Assembly (NCBI GenBank): GCA_041552055.1
Contig: JBFELO010000014.1
Location: 1-54,081 of the forward strand
Direction of reading: 5' to 3'
Length of the DNA: 54,081 bases
From: JBFELO01 sp041552055
GTDB taxonomy: Bacteria; Acidobacteriota; Thermoanaerobaculia; Thermoanaerobaculales; Sulfomarinibacteraceae
Below, one piece after another: positions 27,153 through 35,351 of the stretch. Under the pieces are notes generated by a model. The model searched no databases. It was not told the DNA's origin and saw only the letters and a list, made by a program, of their open reading frames with translations. Within the stretch, counting starts at the first letter, position 1. Every line of letters starts with the position of its first letter. The position numbers and the translations under genes were made by a program.

Positions 27153-29555
27153 CTAGTGCGCGATCGGCGGCGAGTCATAGTCGGACTCGCCGTCTGCCGC
27201 GGGACCTGCCACCGCCGTCTCGACATCGTCGATCAGGGCGTGGGAGAGGACTTCGTCCATGTGTTCCACGAACCGATAGGTCATCTCCTCGCGCACGTCG
27301 TCCGGGATCTCCTCCAAATCCTTCTCGTTTTCTTCCGGAAGGATCAGTTCGCGAATCCCCGCCCGATAGGCTGCCAGGACCTTTTGCTTGATCCCACCCA
27401 CCGGCAACACGTTCCCCCGAAGGGTGATCTCACCGGTCATCGCCACATCTGCGCGAACCGGATTGTTGGTGAAGGCCGACACGAGCGAGGTCGCGATGGT
27501 GATCCCCGCTGACGGACCGTCCTTTGGAATCGAGCCCTCCGGAACGTGCACGTGGACGTCGGTCTTCTCGAACACCTCGACGTCGATGCCAAGACTCTCG
27601 GCCCTCGAACGCACGAAGGACAGCGCCGCGCGAGCCGACTCCTGCATGACGTCTCCGAGGTGCCCTGTGAGGGTTACCGCGCCCTTGCCCTTCATCAACA
27701 TGGCCTCGGTCGTGAGCAACTCGCCGCCGACCTGGGTCCAGGCAAGACCCGACGCGGCACCAACCTCGGGCGCCTTCTCGCGCCGCTTGGCGCGATACCT
27801 GGGCTGACCGATCAACTCTCGCACCTTCTCCTCGGTGATCTCGATGGCTGATCCGCGAGCGGTCTTGTGCTTGAGCACGCCACGCGCCACCTTGCGACAG
27901 ATCGACGCGATCTCCCGCTCCAGGTTGCGCACCCCGGCCTCGCGGGTGTAGCGCTCGATCAGAAAGAGCAGGGTCGCGCTCGGAAAGCTCACGTCGTACT
28001 TCTTCTTCAGACCGTGCCGCTCCAGTTGGCGCGGCATCAGGAACAGCCGCGCGATCTCGAGCTTCTCATGGTGGGTGTAGCCGGACAGCTCGATCTGCTC
28101 CATGCGGTCCAGGAGAGCGGGCGGGACGGTATGTGTCACGTTCGCGGTGCAGATGAAGAATACCTTCGAGAGGTCGTACTCGACATCCAGGTAGTGGTCA
28201 TGAAAGGTGTTGTTCTGTTCGGGGTCCAGAACCTCGAGCAGCGCACCGGCCGGGTCGCCGCGAAAATCGGCGGCCATCTTGTCGACCTCGTCGAGCAGGA
28301 TCACCGGGTTGACTGTTCCGGCCTTGCGCATCATCTGCACGATCTGGCCCGGGAAGGCGCCGATGTAGGTGCGTCGGTGACCGCGGACCTCGGCCTCGTC
28401 CCGCACCCCACCGAGGGACAGTCGCACGAACCTCCGGCCGGTGGCACGCGCGATCGATCGGGCGAGCGAGGTCTTGCCGACGCCGGGTGGCCCGACGAAA
28501 CACAGGATACTGCCCGTGGTCTTGCGCACCAGCTGGCGCACCGCCAGAAACTCAACGATCCGGTCTTTGACCTTCTCGAGCCCGTAGTGATCCTCGTCGA
28601 GCACCGTCTCGGCGCGGCTGATGTCACGGATCTCACGCGAGGCCTTGGTCCACGGCACCGCCAGGAGCCAGTCGACGTAGTTGCGGGAGACACCGGCCTC
28701 CGCCGAGACCGGAGGCATCCCCTCCAAGCGCCGGATTTCGATCAGCGCCTTTTCCTGGGCCTCCTCGGTCATGCCCGACTCTTCCACCTGTTCCTTGAGC
28801 TGCTGGAGCTCCTCCTGGTTGTCGTTGCGGCCGAGCTCGTCGTTGATCGCCTTGATCTTCTCGGACAGGTAGTACTCCCGCTGCGCCTTTTCCATCTGCT
28901 TCTTGACGCGCGAGGAGATTCTGCGATCGATGTTGAGCTTCTCGATCTCGACGTCGAGGATGTCGTTCAACTTCTCCAGCCGGTTGAGGGGTTCGACGAT
29001 TTCCAGCAGGAGCTGCTTGTCAGCGGTCGGCTGGTTGAGATGTGCCGCGAGGATGTCCGCAAACTGGCCTGCATCGTCGGTTTGCAGCGACGCCAGGACA
29101 CCCTCGGCTGACAGGTGGTGAGAGAGCTTGGCGTATTCTTTGAACTGTTCCGTGAGCTCGCCCATGTATTGGGTGACGGCCCCGGTGGACTCCGCTGTCA
29201 CGGCGATCTGCTCCACCCTCGCCATCAGGCAGCTCGAGCTCGGCGCGAGCTCGACGATCCTCGCACGCTGCAGGCCCTCGACCATCACCTTGATATTGCC
29301 CGAGGCAAGCTGCAGATGCTGCACCACCCTGGCGACGACGCCGAGTGGGTAGACGTCGTCCTCCGCGGGCTCGTCGATTTTCGGGTCGCGCTGGGTCGCG
29401 AGAAAGATCTTCTTGTCCGGCCGCTCGAGCGCGCGTTCCAACGCCACCACGGACGGCTTTCGCCCGACGACGAACGGGGCCATCATGTGGGGAAACACGA
29501 CCATGTCCCGCAACGGGACGATCGGCAACAACAGAGGCTCTTGACTTTGGCTCAT
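27153..29555 (-). CDS. lon: ATP-dependent protease Lon
   Basis: The roughly 800-aa protein is a LonA protease: an N-terminal substrate-binding domain (PIVPLRDMVVFPHM, about 12-25), a coiled-coil region (about 190-290), and an AAA+ module with Walker A GPPGVGKTSLA and Walker B VILLDEVDKM. The C-terminal serine-lysine protease has the nucleophile in PKDGPSAGITI and the lysine in GGIKQKVLAAYR. It degrades misfolded and regulatory proteins. The ATG at 29555 has GGAG immediately upstream; GTG at 29564 is an alternative without a ribosome site. It forms an operon with engB and rho. Confidence 0.96.
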   Translation of the reverse strand: MSQSQEPLLLPIVPLRDMVVFPHMMAPFVVGRKPSVVALERALERPDKKIFLATQRDPKIDEPAEDDVYPLGVVARVVQHLQLASGNIKVMVEGLQRARIVELAPSSSCLMARVEQIAVTAESTGAVTQYMGELTEQFKEYAKLSHHLSAEGVLASLQTDDAGQFADILAAHLNQPTADKQLLLEIVEPLNRLEKLNDILDVEIEKLNIDRRISSRVKKQMEKAQREYYLSEKIKAINDELGRNDNQEELQQLKEQVEESGMTEEAQEKALIEIRRLEGMPPVSAEAGVSRNYVDWLLAVPWTKASREIRDISRAETVLDEDHYGLEKVKDRIVEFLAVRQLVRKTTGSILCFVGPPGVGKTSLARSIARATGRRFVRLSLGGVRDEAEVRGHRRTYIGAFPGQIVQMMRKAGTVNPVILLDEVDKMAADFRGDPAGALLEVLDPEQNNTFHDHYLDVEYDLSKVFFICTANVTHTVPPALLDRMEQIELSGYTHHEKLEIARLFLMPRQLERHGLKKKYDVSFPSATLLFLIERYTREAGVRNLEREIASICRKVARGVLKHKTARGSAIEITEEKVRELIGQPRYRAKRREKAPEVGAASGLAWTQVGGELLTTEAMLMKGKGAVTLTGHLGDVMQESARAALSFVRSRAESLGIDVEVFEKTDVHVHVPEGSIPKDGPSAGITIATSLVSAFTNNPVRADVAMTGEITLRGNVLPVGGIKQKVLAAYRAGIRELILPEENEKDLEEIPDDVREEMTYRFVEHMDEVLSHALIDDVETAVAGPAADGESDYDSPPIAH

Positions 29556-29603
29556 GATCTCCACTCGTTTGGGATTTCCAAGATCACCGGCGGAAGGGAT
29601 GGA

Positions 29604-29626
29604 GGGCCGGCTCGCATCGCCGGCCC
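29604..29626 (-). terminator. Terminator-like hairpin after clpX
   Basis: GGGCCGGC (29604-29611) and GCCGGCCC (29619-29626) form a perfect 8-bp stem with a 7-base loop, starting 9 bp after the clpX stop. There is no U tract, so it may stop polymerase weakly or work with Rho. Confidence 0.55.
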
Positions 29627-29634
29627 GGTAGATT

Positions 29635-30870
29635 CTAACTCACCTTACGGACCGCGGTCAGCGGCGACACGCGGCGCTCCACCACGTCGCGCGTAATCAC
29701 CAACTCTTTGATATCGGGAACCGAGGGCACCTGGTACATGATATCAAGCATCAGCTCTTCGAGAATGATTCGCAGTCCCCGAGCACCGACCTTGCGGGTC
29801 AACGCCTGCTCGACCACCGCGTCGAGGGCCTCCGGCGTGATGCTGAGCTCGACTCCCTCGAACGAGAGGATCGTCTCGTACTGTCGCACGAGACAGTTCT
29901 TGGGTTCGGTCAGGATGCGCACCAGGGCGTCGTGGTCGAGATCGTGCAAGTTCGCGACCACCGGAATCCGACCCACGAACTCCGGAATCATGCCGTACTT
30001 GATGAGATCTTCCGGATGGACCTGCTCCAACAGCTCGGACGTGTTCGGCTCATTGCCCCCGAGGTTGACACCAAAACCCATTCGCTTCTGATTGAGCCGG
30101 TGCGCCACCACGTCCTCGAGTCCGACGAAGGCGCCCCCCGAGATGAACAGGATGTTGGTGGTGTCGATCTGGAGGAACTCCTGGTGGGGATGTTTGCGCC
30201 CACCCTGGGGCGGCACGTTGGCGACCGTCCCTTCGAGGATCTTGAGCAGCGCCTGCTGAACTCCCTCTCCGGACACGTCGCGTGTGATCGACGGATTCTC
30301 GGCCTTGCGTGCGACCTTGTCGATTTCGTCGATGTAGACGATCCCGCGCTCGGCCGCCTCGCGGTCTCCCTGGGCCGACTGGTAGAGCCGGAGCAGGATG
30401 TTCTCGACGTCTTCACCGACGTAGCCCGCCTCGGTCAGGGTTGTCGCGTCGACGATCGTGAACGGCACCTGAAGTTGCCGCGCAAGGGTCTGCGCCAACA
30501 GCGTCTTGCCGGTGCCGGTCGGGCCTATCAACAGGATGTTCGACTTGGCGAGTTCCACGTCGGTGCGGTTACGACCACTCTGGTACTCGATCCGTCGGTA
30601 GTGGTTGTAGACCGCCACCGCGAGCTTCTTCTTCGCAGACTCCTGGCCGATTACGTACTCGTCGAGGTGGGCCTTGATCTCGTGCGGTTTCGGAAGCACC
30701 TGCTGGCGCGACTTGGCCTCGTGGACCCGGTCCTCGGCGATGATGTCGAGGCAGACCTCGACGCACTCGTTGCAGATGTACACGGTCGGGCCCGCGATCA
30801 GTTTTCTGACCTCGTGCTGGCTCTTGCCGCAGAAGCTGCACCGCAGCACGTCTCCGTCACGCTGGGACAT
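29635..30870 (-). CDS. clpX: ATP-dependent Clp protease ATPase subunit ClpX
   Basis: The 411-aa unfoldase begins with a C4 zinc finger (C11, C14, C33, C36) and then the AAA+ module: Walker A LLIGPTGTGKTLLAQ, Walker B GIVYIDEIDKV. The IGF-type loop for ClpP docking is in the MGFGVNL region (KRMGFGVNLGG). Sensor residues follow near the C-terminus. It unfolds tagged substrates for ClpP. The ATG at 30870 has a perfect GGAGG five bases upstream; four extra upstream codons are unlikely to be used. A TATACA extended -10 precedes it, so it can be transcribed independently of clpP. Confidence 0.96.
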   Translation of the reverse strand: MSQRDGDVLRCSFCGKSQHEVRKLIAGPTVYICNECVEVCLDIIAEDRVHEAKSRQQVLPKPHEIKAHLDEYVIGQESAKKKLAVAVYNHYRRIEYQSGRNRTDVELAKSNILLIGPTGTGKTLLAQTLARQLQVPFTIVDATTLTEAGYVGEDVENILLRLYQSAQGDREAAERGIVYIDEIDKVARKAENPSITRDVSGEGVQQALLKILEGTVANVPPQGGRKHPHQEFLQIDTTNILFISGGAFVGLEDVVAHRLNQKRMGFGVNLGGNEPNTSELLEQVHPEDLIKYGMIPEFVGRIPVVANLHDLDHDALVRILTEPKNCLVRQYETILSFEGVELSITPEALDAVVEQALTRKVGARGLRIILEELMLDIMYQVPSVPDIKELVITRDVVERRVSPLTAVRKVS

Positions 30871-30889
30871 CAGGTCCTCCAACGAACAT

Positions 30890-30895
30890 TGTATA
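30890..30895 (-). promoter_or_regulatory. Extended -10 upstream of clpX
   Basis: On the minus strand TTTGGTATACA places TG one base before the TATACA hexamer (30895-30890), 19 bp before the clpX ATG. No clear -35 is visible, as is acceptable for extended -10 promoters. Confidence 0.45.
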
Positions 30896-30931
30896 CCAAA
30901 TTCGACTCTCGCATGGCCTCATAATCGAATT

Positions 30932-31516
30932 CTATTCCCTGGAAACAATGATCTTGTCGATCACCCCATAGTCGAGTGCCGCCTCGGCCTCGAGGATGAA
31001 ATCGCGCTCGGTGTCGAGGTTGATCTTGTCTATCGGTTGACCGGTGTGGCTGGCGAGGATCTCGTTCAGGCGCTTTCTGAGCCGCATCAGATCCTTGGCG
31101 TGGATGTCGATGTCCGTCGCCTGACCCTGCAGGCCGGACATCAGCGGCTGGTGCATCAGCACGCGGCTGTGGGGCAAGCCGAACCGTTTGCCTTTCGCCC
31201 CTCCGGCCAGCAATACCGCCCCCATGGAGGCGGCCTGCCCGAGCGCGATGGTGGCGACGTCGGGCTTGACGTACTGCATGGTGTCGTACACGGCGAGCCC
31301 GGCTGTGATCGAACCGCCCGGTGTGTTGATGTAGAGGAAAATGTCCTTCTCCGGATTCTCCGCCTCGAGAAACAACATCTGGGCGATCACCAGGGAAGCC
31401 ACCTGGTCATCGACGGCGGCTCCGAGAAACACCACGTTGTCTTTGAGCAGGCGGGAGTAGATGTCATAGGCCCGCTCACCGCGGCTCGTTTGCTCCACGA
31501 CCATCGGTACCAACAT
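30932..31516 (-). CDS. clpP: ATP-dependent Clp protease proteolytic subunit ClpP
   Basis: The 194-aa serine protease has the catalytic triad Ser97 (GQAASMGA), His122 (LMHQPL) and Asp168 (NLDTERDF). The handle region and YINTPGGSITAGLAVYDTM are conserved. It forms a tetradecameric chamber with ClpX. A short propeptide is possible before MVVEQTSRGERAYDIYSRLL. The ATG at 31516 overlaps the tig stop by one base (TGATG). The order tig-clpP-clpX-lon is conserved across many bacteria. Confidence 0.96.
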   Translation of the reverse strand: MLVPMVVEQTSRGERAYDIYSRLLKDNVVFLGAAVDDQVASLVIAQMLFLEAENPEKDIFLYINTPGGSITAGLAVYDTMQYVKPDVATIALGQAASMGAVLLAGGAKGKRFGLPHSRVLMHQPLMSGLQGQATDIDIHAKDLMRLRKRLNEILASHTGQPIDKINLDTERDFILEAEAALDYGVIDKIIVSRE

Positions 31517-32799
31517 CAGTCGACCTCCCCTCCGGCGCGTCGAATCATCTCGTCGATGGTAGCCGAGATCTTCGCCGAGTGACGGAGTTCTGCGAGCTTG
31601 TCCTCGTTCGCCAGGTTCGCCTTGTGCTCGGCTGGCGGGAGCCCGAGACGGCCCGCCTCGGCCGTGATGAAGGCGTCGACTTCTGCCTCGGGCACCGGGA
31701 GCTGCCACTCGTCGGCCAGCTGCTCGAGAATCAGTCCGTCCAGCACCTTCTTGCGTGCTCCAGGCTCGAGCTTGGCGGAAAGCTCTTGCCAGTCCACCTG
31801 ATCAGCGTCCGGAGCCACCCCCTGCATCGCCATCGAATAGGCAAAGCGGTTGAGATCCTCGCGCACCGCCGACTGGACGAGCGATGACGGCAGGTCGTTG
31901 ACATCCGCGCCCTCGGCCAACAGATCGAGCAGGTGCCGGCGCCAGGTTTCCCTCCGCTGCGCGCGCTTGTTCCGCTCGAGCACCTTGGTGATGCGCTCCC
32001 TCAGCTCGGCCAGTGAGTCCAGCCCGATCGTCTTGGCGAGTTCGTCGTCGATGTTCGGGATCTGCTTTCGCTTGATCCCCTTGACGTCGATGGTGTAGCG
32101 CACAGTCTTGCCCGCACGCTGCTCATTGGAATCGTCGTCGTCGAACCGCCGCTCGGCCACCCGCTGCTCCCCGGCCCGGGCCCCCTGAAGCGCCTCGTTG
32201 ATCTGCACCGGGATCGACTCGTCGCCGAGCACGAAACGCGCGTCCTTCTCGGTGTACGGTTCCTCGTCCGAATCCTCCATGACACCGTGGAGATCCGCTT
32301 CCACCAGGAAACCGTCGAGCGCGGCTTCGTCGTCAACCGGCTCCCAGGTCCCGTGCTCCTCGGCGACGTTGGCGAGCTCGGCGTCGACCTCGGCTTCGCT
32401 CACTTCGAGTGACACCTCCGGGAGCTCGAGGTCGGCAAGATCGGCCAGCTCGTAGTGGGGCCGCACCTCCATCTCCGCGGTGAATCGGAAACCATCCTCG
32501 TCGTTCATCCGGACGTCGCTCAACCGCGGGTGGGTGATCGGGTGCAGCTCGTCCTCACCGTCGAACACCTCCCGCAAAAGGCGTCCCGTCAGCTGCTCCT
32601 CGAGCTCGGAACGGATGTCGTCGCCGAACCGTGCCTGGACGGCCGCTATGGGCGCCTTGCCGGGTCGGAACCCGGGCACCTGGGCGCGCCGCCGGATCGC
32701 CTGGACGATGGTCGAGCGCTCACGCGCGACCGTGTCCGCGTCGAGCTCGGCCTCGACCTCGACAGTGTGATTGGCACGATGGGTAATTTTGTAGGGCAT
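31516..32799 (-). CDS. tig: Trigger factor
   Basis: The 427-aa ribosome-associated chaperone has the ribosome-binding tail with the signature VPGFRPGKAP (about 40-49), a central FKBP-like domain (about 150-245) and a C-terminal helical arm domain. The FKBP domain is divergent and very acidic, with runs such as EDSDEEPYTEKD and RRFDDDDSNEQ, so prolyl isomerase activity is doubtful. The ATG at 32799 has GGAG nine bases upstream, and lies only 16 bp after the encoded CCA of tRNA-Leu, so the gene is very probably transcribed with the tRNAs. Confidence 0.93.
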   Translation of the reverse strand: MPYKITHRANHTVEVEAELDADTVARERSTIVQAIRRRAQVPGFRPGKAPIAAVQARFGDDIRSELEEQLTGRLLREVFDGEDELHPITHPRLSDVRMNDEDGFRFTAEMEVRPHYELADLADLELPEVSLEVSEAEVDAELANVAEEHGTWEPVDDEAALDGFLVEADLHGVMEDSDEEPYTEKDARFVLGDESIPVQINEALQGARAGEQRVAERRFDDDDSNEQRAGKTVRYTIDVKGIKRKQIPNIDDELAKTIGLDSLAELRERITKVLERNKRAQRRETWRRHLLDLLAEGADVNDLPSSLVQSAVREDLNRFAYSMAMQGVAPDADQVDWQELSAKLEPGARKKVLDGLILEQLADEWQLPVPEAEVDAFITAEAGRLGLPPAEHKANLANEDKLAELRHSAKISATIDEMIRRAGGEVD

Positions 32800-32815
32800 G
32801 GATCGCTGCTCCGAT

Positions 32816-32902
32816 TGGTGCGAAAGGGGGGACTCGAACCCCCACGGGGTCACCCCCACGAGATCCTAAATCTCGCGCGTCTGCCGGTTCCGCCACTTTC
32901 GC
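32816..32902 (-). tRNA. tRNA-Leu (anticodon UAG)
   Basis: Acceptor GCGAAAG pairs with CTTTCGC, the anticodon arm is CGAGA-TTTAGGA-TCTCG (anticodon TAG), a long variable arm of class II type follows, and the T arm is GGGGGTTCGAGTCCCCC. Discriminator A and CCA are encoded (32819-32816). It reads CUA/CUG leucine codons. It lies between tRNA-Lys and tig. Confidence 0.95.
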
Positions 32903-32920
32903 AGGGAACGGAATGAGTCG

Positions 32921-32996
32921 TGGTGAGCCGTGGAGGAATCGAACCTCCAACCTAGGGATTAAGAGTCCCTTGCTCTGCCAATTGAGCTAACGGCCC
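32921..32996 (-). tRNA. tRNA-Lys (anticodon CUU)
   Basis: The cloverleaf is complete: acceptor GGGCCGT / ACGGCTC (one G-U pair), D arm with AGCTCAATTGGCAGAGC, anticodon arm AGGGA-CTCTTAA-TCCCT (anticodon CTT), T arm GGAGGTTCGATTCCTCC, discriminator A and encoded CCA. It reads AAG. First gene of the tRNA-tig-clpP unit. Confidence 0.95.
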
Positions 32997-33009
32997 ACGA
33001 CAGGCGCGC

Positions 33010-33048
33010 ATGGTACCGCAAAACACAGTGACAGGCAACCTTTTGCGG
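33010..33048 (-). promoter_or_regulatory. Promoter of tRNA-Lys - tRNA-Leu - tig with an internal inverted repeat
   Basis: On the minus strand TTGCCT (33038-33033), 17 bp and TACCAT (33015-33010) stand 13 bp before tRNA-Lys. CCGCAAAA (33016-33023) and TTTTGCGG (33041-33048) form a perfect 8-bp inverted repeat that brackets the -35 hexamer and most of the spacer, an operator-like placement. Confidence 0.65.
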
Positions 33049-33171
33049 TCCTCGGGCGCATTCTTCCCGACGCCTGCCGCCATCCCTGGTGCAGGCGATT
33101 CGCCGCTCACCCACGGCAGCGGGTATGTCGATGGGTTGAGGTGACGGTACGCACCCAGAGAGAGGCGCGGG

Positions 33172-33861
33172 CTAGCGGTGCACCAGGTGCTTGATCTCGG
33201 ACTGCCCGAGATCCGACTGTGCGGTGATGACCACGGCAGAGGTGCCACCGTTGTACGCCGGAAGCTCGGCATCGGAGGTGAAGGTGCCGTCCTGGCCGGT
33301 TTCGCCCTGAGCGAGCACGACCCGGCGGGGATCTGCCGTGGATTTGAACAGCACCGAGACTTGGACCCCGCCGAGGGGAGCGTTGGACAGTGAGTCGACC
33401 GCGACGATGCTCACCTTGGCCGACCTGCCGTACGCGAAGTCGTGATCGGAGGCCGCACGGAGGATCAAGTGTGCCCTGTCCCGTTGCGCCTCCAGGTAGT
33501 CGAGGATCACCTGGTCGAGCGAAGACTCGCCACCCGGCGGTGCCGGTATCGCCTCCGGGTGCACGACGGTTGTGTCATCGTCCGTCGCCTCGTCGTCCGG
33601 CTGCAGCAGCTTCTTCAACCGTCCGGCGCCTATCGCCTCTACGATCGCCCTGTGCTGACGATCCATCATGGTGGCAATGGTCTGTGGGTCGAGCTCCTGA
33701 TCGACCAGCTCGTGGTAAGGCGTCCTCCGCGAGTACAGAATTTCGCCGCTCGCATAGACCAATGACTCGACGAACGGGTTGGATCGTCCCTTGTCCTCGG
33801 TCTGCACATGATAGACCGTCCCGGCGTGCTCGATATCTGTGTTGTAGCCGGTCAGGACCAC
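33172..33861 (-). CDS. Conserved-looking hypothetical protein (229 aa)
   Basis: I cannot name this family with confidence, although the N-terminus GYNTDIEHAGTVYHVQTEDKG and the following ESLVYASGEILYSRRTPY resemble uncharacterised proteins seen in Acidobacteriota and Deltaproteobacteria. Residues about 1-85 look like one compact domain. An acidic/Pro-rich linker (DDEATDDDTT, PEAIPAPPGG, about 90-115) follows, then a helix (DQVILDYLEAQRDRAHLIL) and a C-terminal beta sandwich of the Ig/carboxypeptidase-regulatory type (VSIVAVDSLSNAPLGGVQVSV, about 147-215). No signal peptide is seen. The GTG start has no good ribosome site. The space 33862-34148 upstream holds no gene I can support. Confidence 0.8.
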   Translation of the reverse strand: MVLTGYNTDIEHAGTVYHVQTEDKGRSNPFVESLVYASGEILYSRRTPYHELVDQELDPQTIATMMDRQHRAIVEAIGAGRLKKLLQPDDEATDDDTTVVHPEAIPAPPGGESSLDQVILDYLEAQRDRAHLILRAASDHDFAYGRSAKVSIVAVDSLSNAPLGGVQVSVLFKSTADPRRVVLAQGETGQDGTFTSDAELPAYNGGTSAVVITAQSDLGQSEIKHLVHR

Positions 33862-34148
33862 AGCCGCGCCCCCATCGTCGCTCGTTCAAGGCTACCCCGA
33901 ACCGCCCAGTGGGTCAAACCGTAAGTCGTTCAAAGCGAGCGGTAAAGTGCCTCGATACCGGCGGCTCGACTCCCGTCACCCGCCGGGGCTCCGTTCCGTG
34001 TCGCATGGCACCGCCCCGGCACCGCCGCAGCTCGCGGCACGCCCGCGTGCGCCACTGTCGCGGGGCCGGTCGGTGGCACCCGCTCTTGCCCACGCGAGGC
34101 ACTCGGCGAAAGGTGCTGGGCCATCCGCGGCCCCGGTACAATGGCCGG

Positions 34149-34562
34149 GTGTCCCCTGCTTCGGTGCTGTTCATCTGTCTCGGCAATACCTGCCGATCAC
34201 CGATGGCCGAGGCGATCGCCCGCGGCCTCGGTGGAGACCGCATCGTCGCGTACTCGGCCGGCCTGACACCGACCGGCAGGATCGCGGAGGGGACGCTGAG
34301 CGCGCTGCAGCGCCTCGGGTATCCCGCCGCGGGGTTGGCATCCAAAGGCCTCGACGATGTGCCGCTCGAAGACATGGATGTGATCGTGTCGTTGGTCGGG
34401 CCCGACGGCCTCCGATTGCTACCGGCGAGCCTCACCGCTCACCGGCTCGCATGGTCTCTCCGCGACCCCTACGGCGATGATGACGCGGTGTACGACGCCG
34501 TCGCCCGCCGCCTCGAGGTGCAGGTACGAGACCTGCTCGACGAGCTGTCGCGGTCACCGTAG
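34149..34562 (+). CDS. Low-molecular-weight protein-tyrosine-phosphatase family protein
   Basis: The 137-aa protein has the active-site P-loop CLGNTCRSPMAEAIA at about residues 11-25 (C-x5-R), and the general-acid Asp in the C-terminal DPYGDDDAVYDAV. Length fits LMW-PTP/Wzb/YwlE enzymes. It could dephosphorylate tyrosine or arginine residues; Thr after Asn in CLGNTCR is typical of the YwlE-like arginine phosphatase subgroup, but this is only suggestive. GTG 34149 is the start that retains VLFICLGNTC; there is no Shine-Dalgarno, and TACAAT lies six bases upstream, consistent with a leaderless mRNA. A hairpin follows the stop. Confidence 0.85.
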   Translation: MSPASVLFICLGNTCRSPMAEAIARGLGGDRIVAYSAGLTPTGRIAEGTLSALQRLGYPAAGLASKGLDDVPLEDMDVIVSLVGPDGLRLLPASLTAHRLAWSLRDPYGDDDAVYDAVARRLEVQVRDLLDELSRSP

Positions 34563-34581
34563 CGCTAGCCCGCGGTTCTGT

Positions 34582-34602
34582 CCATGTGGTCGAACCACAT
34601 GG
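34582..34602 (+). terminator. Hairpin after the phosphatase gene
   Basis: CCATGTGGT (34582-34590) and ACCACATGG (34594-34602) form a perfect 9-bp stem around CGA, about 20 bp past the stop codon. No T tract follows. It may be a terminator or a processing site. Confidence 0.45.
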
Positions 34603-34635
34603 GACGGGCCACAGCCGAAGCCGCACCCGGTGAGC

Positions 34636-34718
34636 CCGTCGCCGTTTCCGTCTCCGTGCCTGATGCGGCCCTTGAAAGCACGTGACCGTTCGGTTACGAA
34701 TACGGACGCGGACACGGC
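34636..34718. repeat. Hexamer-phased inverted repeat, locus C
   Basis: The left arm reads CCGTCG, CCGTTT, CCGTCT, CCGTGC from 34636. The right arm at 34694-34718, read on the other strand, gives CCGTGT, CCGCGT, CCGTAT. The arms pair imperfectly. The element occupies most of the 282-bp space between the phosphatase and the ECF sigma gene; nothing else is recognisable there except the 34582 hairpin. Confidence 0.65.
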
Positions 34719-34844
34719 AGGCTCTCTGAACCACGCGGACAGGCTGGTCGCCGCGGGACACTCCCGGCCGTGGAACTCCGGCCGATCACCACACTCTCAC
34801 TTGTCGAGGGCGGTCGCTGCGCCCCCGTGTGGCAGACTGGTGTC

Positions 34845-35351
34845 GTGACCTTCGAGGAGGTCTACGCCAGGTTCCGGCGCCCGGTATGGCGCTTCGCCCG
34901 TCGCATGACGGAGAGTGAGGAGGAGGCGCTCGACGCCACCCAGGAGATCTTCTTGCGGATCTGGCGCGGGTTGGACGGCTTTCGCGGAGACGCGAAGCTC
35001 AGCACTTGGGTGTTCCAGATCGCGTGGAACTACCTGCGGTGGCATCGGCGACGCATGGGACGACAGCACCATCTACTCGACGTCGCCTCGGCGCACGCGG
35101 CCGAGGCCATGGCACGGGCTTCGGACCCGGCGCCGACCCCCGAGCGGCGGGCCGTGGACAGTGACCTGCTCGACCGTGTCGAGCGGGCGTTGGGCGAGCT
35201 CCCGGAGCACCACCATGTGATCCTCTGGCTACGAGATGCGGAGGGGCTCAGCTATCAGGAGATCGCAGCGGTGCTCGATATTCCCATCGGAACCGTCCGC
35301 TCGCGGCTCGCGCGGGCGCGCGGCGCGCTCAGACGGGCGGTGGAGCGGTGA
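34845..35351 (+). CDS. ECF RNA polymerase sigma factor
   Basis: The 168-aa protein has region 2 (ALDATQEIFLRIWRGLDGFRGDAKLSTWVFQIAWNYLRWH, about 23-65) and region 4 (LPEHHHVILWLRDAEGLSYQEIAAVLDIPIGTVRSRLARARGALR, about 116-160), joined by a short linker, and nothing else. This is the standard ECF/RpoE type. GTG 34845 leaves a normal N-terminus (MTFEEVYARFRRPVWRFA); no Shine-Dalgarno is seen and a weak -10-like CAGACT is six bases upstream. The stop overlaps the anti-sigma ATG by one base. ECF target promoters cannot be read from this window. Confidence 0.93.
   Translation: MTFEEVYARFRRPVWRFARRMTESEEEALDATQEIFLRIWRGLDGFRGDAKLSTWVFQIAWNYLRWHRRRMGRQHHLLDVASAHAAEAMARASDPAPTPERRAVDSDLLDRVERALGELPEHHHVILWLRDAEGLSYQEIAAVLDIPIGTVRSRLARARGALRRAVER

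Noticed and set aside
33925..33990. tRNA or tmRNA remnant (GGCTCGACTCCC resembles a T loop)
   Set aside because: The flanking bases do not pair into a T stem or acceptor stem, and no other arms can be built.
33862..34148. Small protein gene on the plus strand before the phosphatase
   Set aside because: The open frames there are Arg/Pro-rich with no start site or motif.
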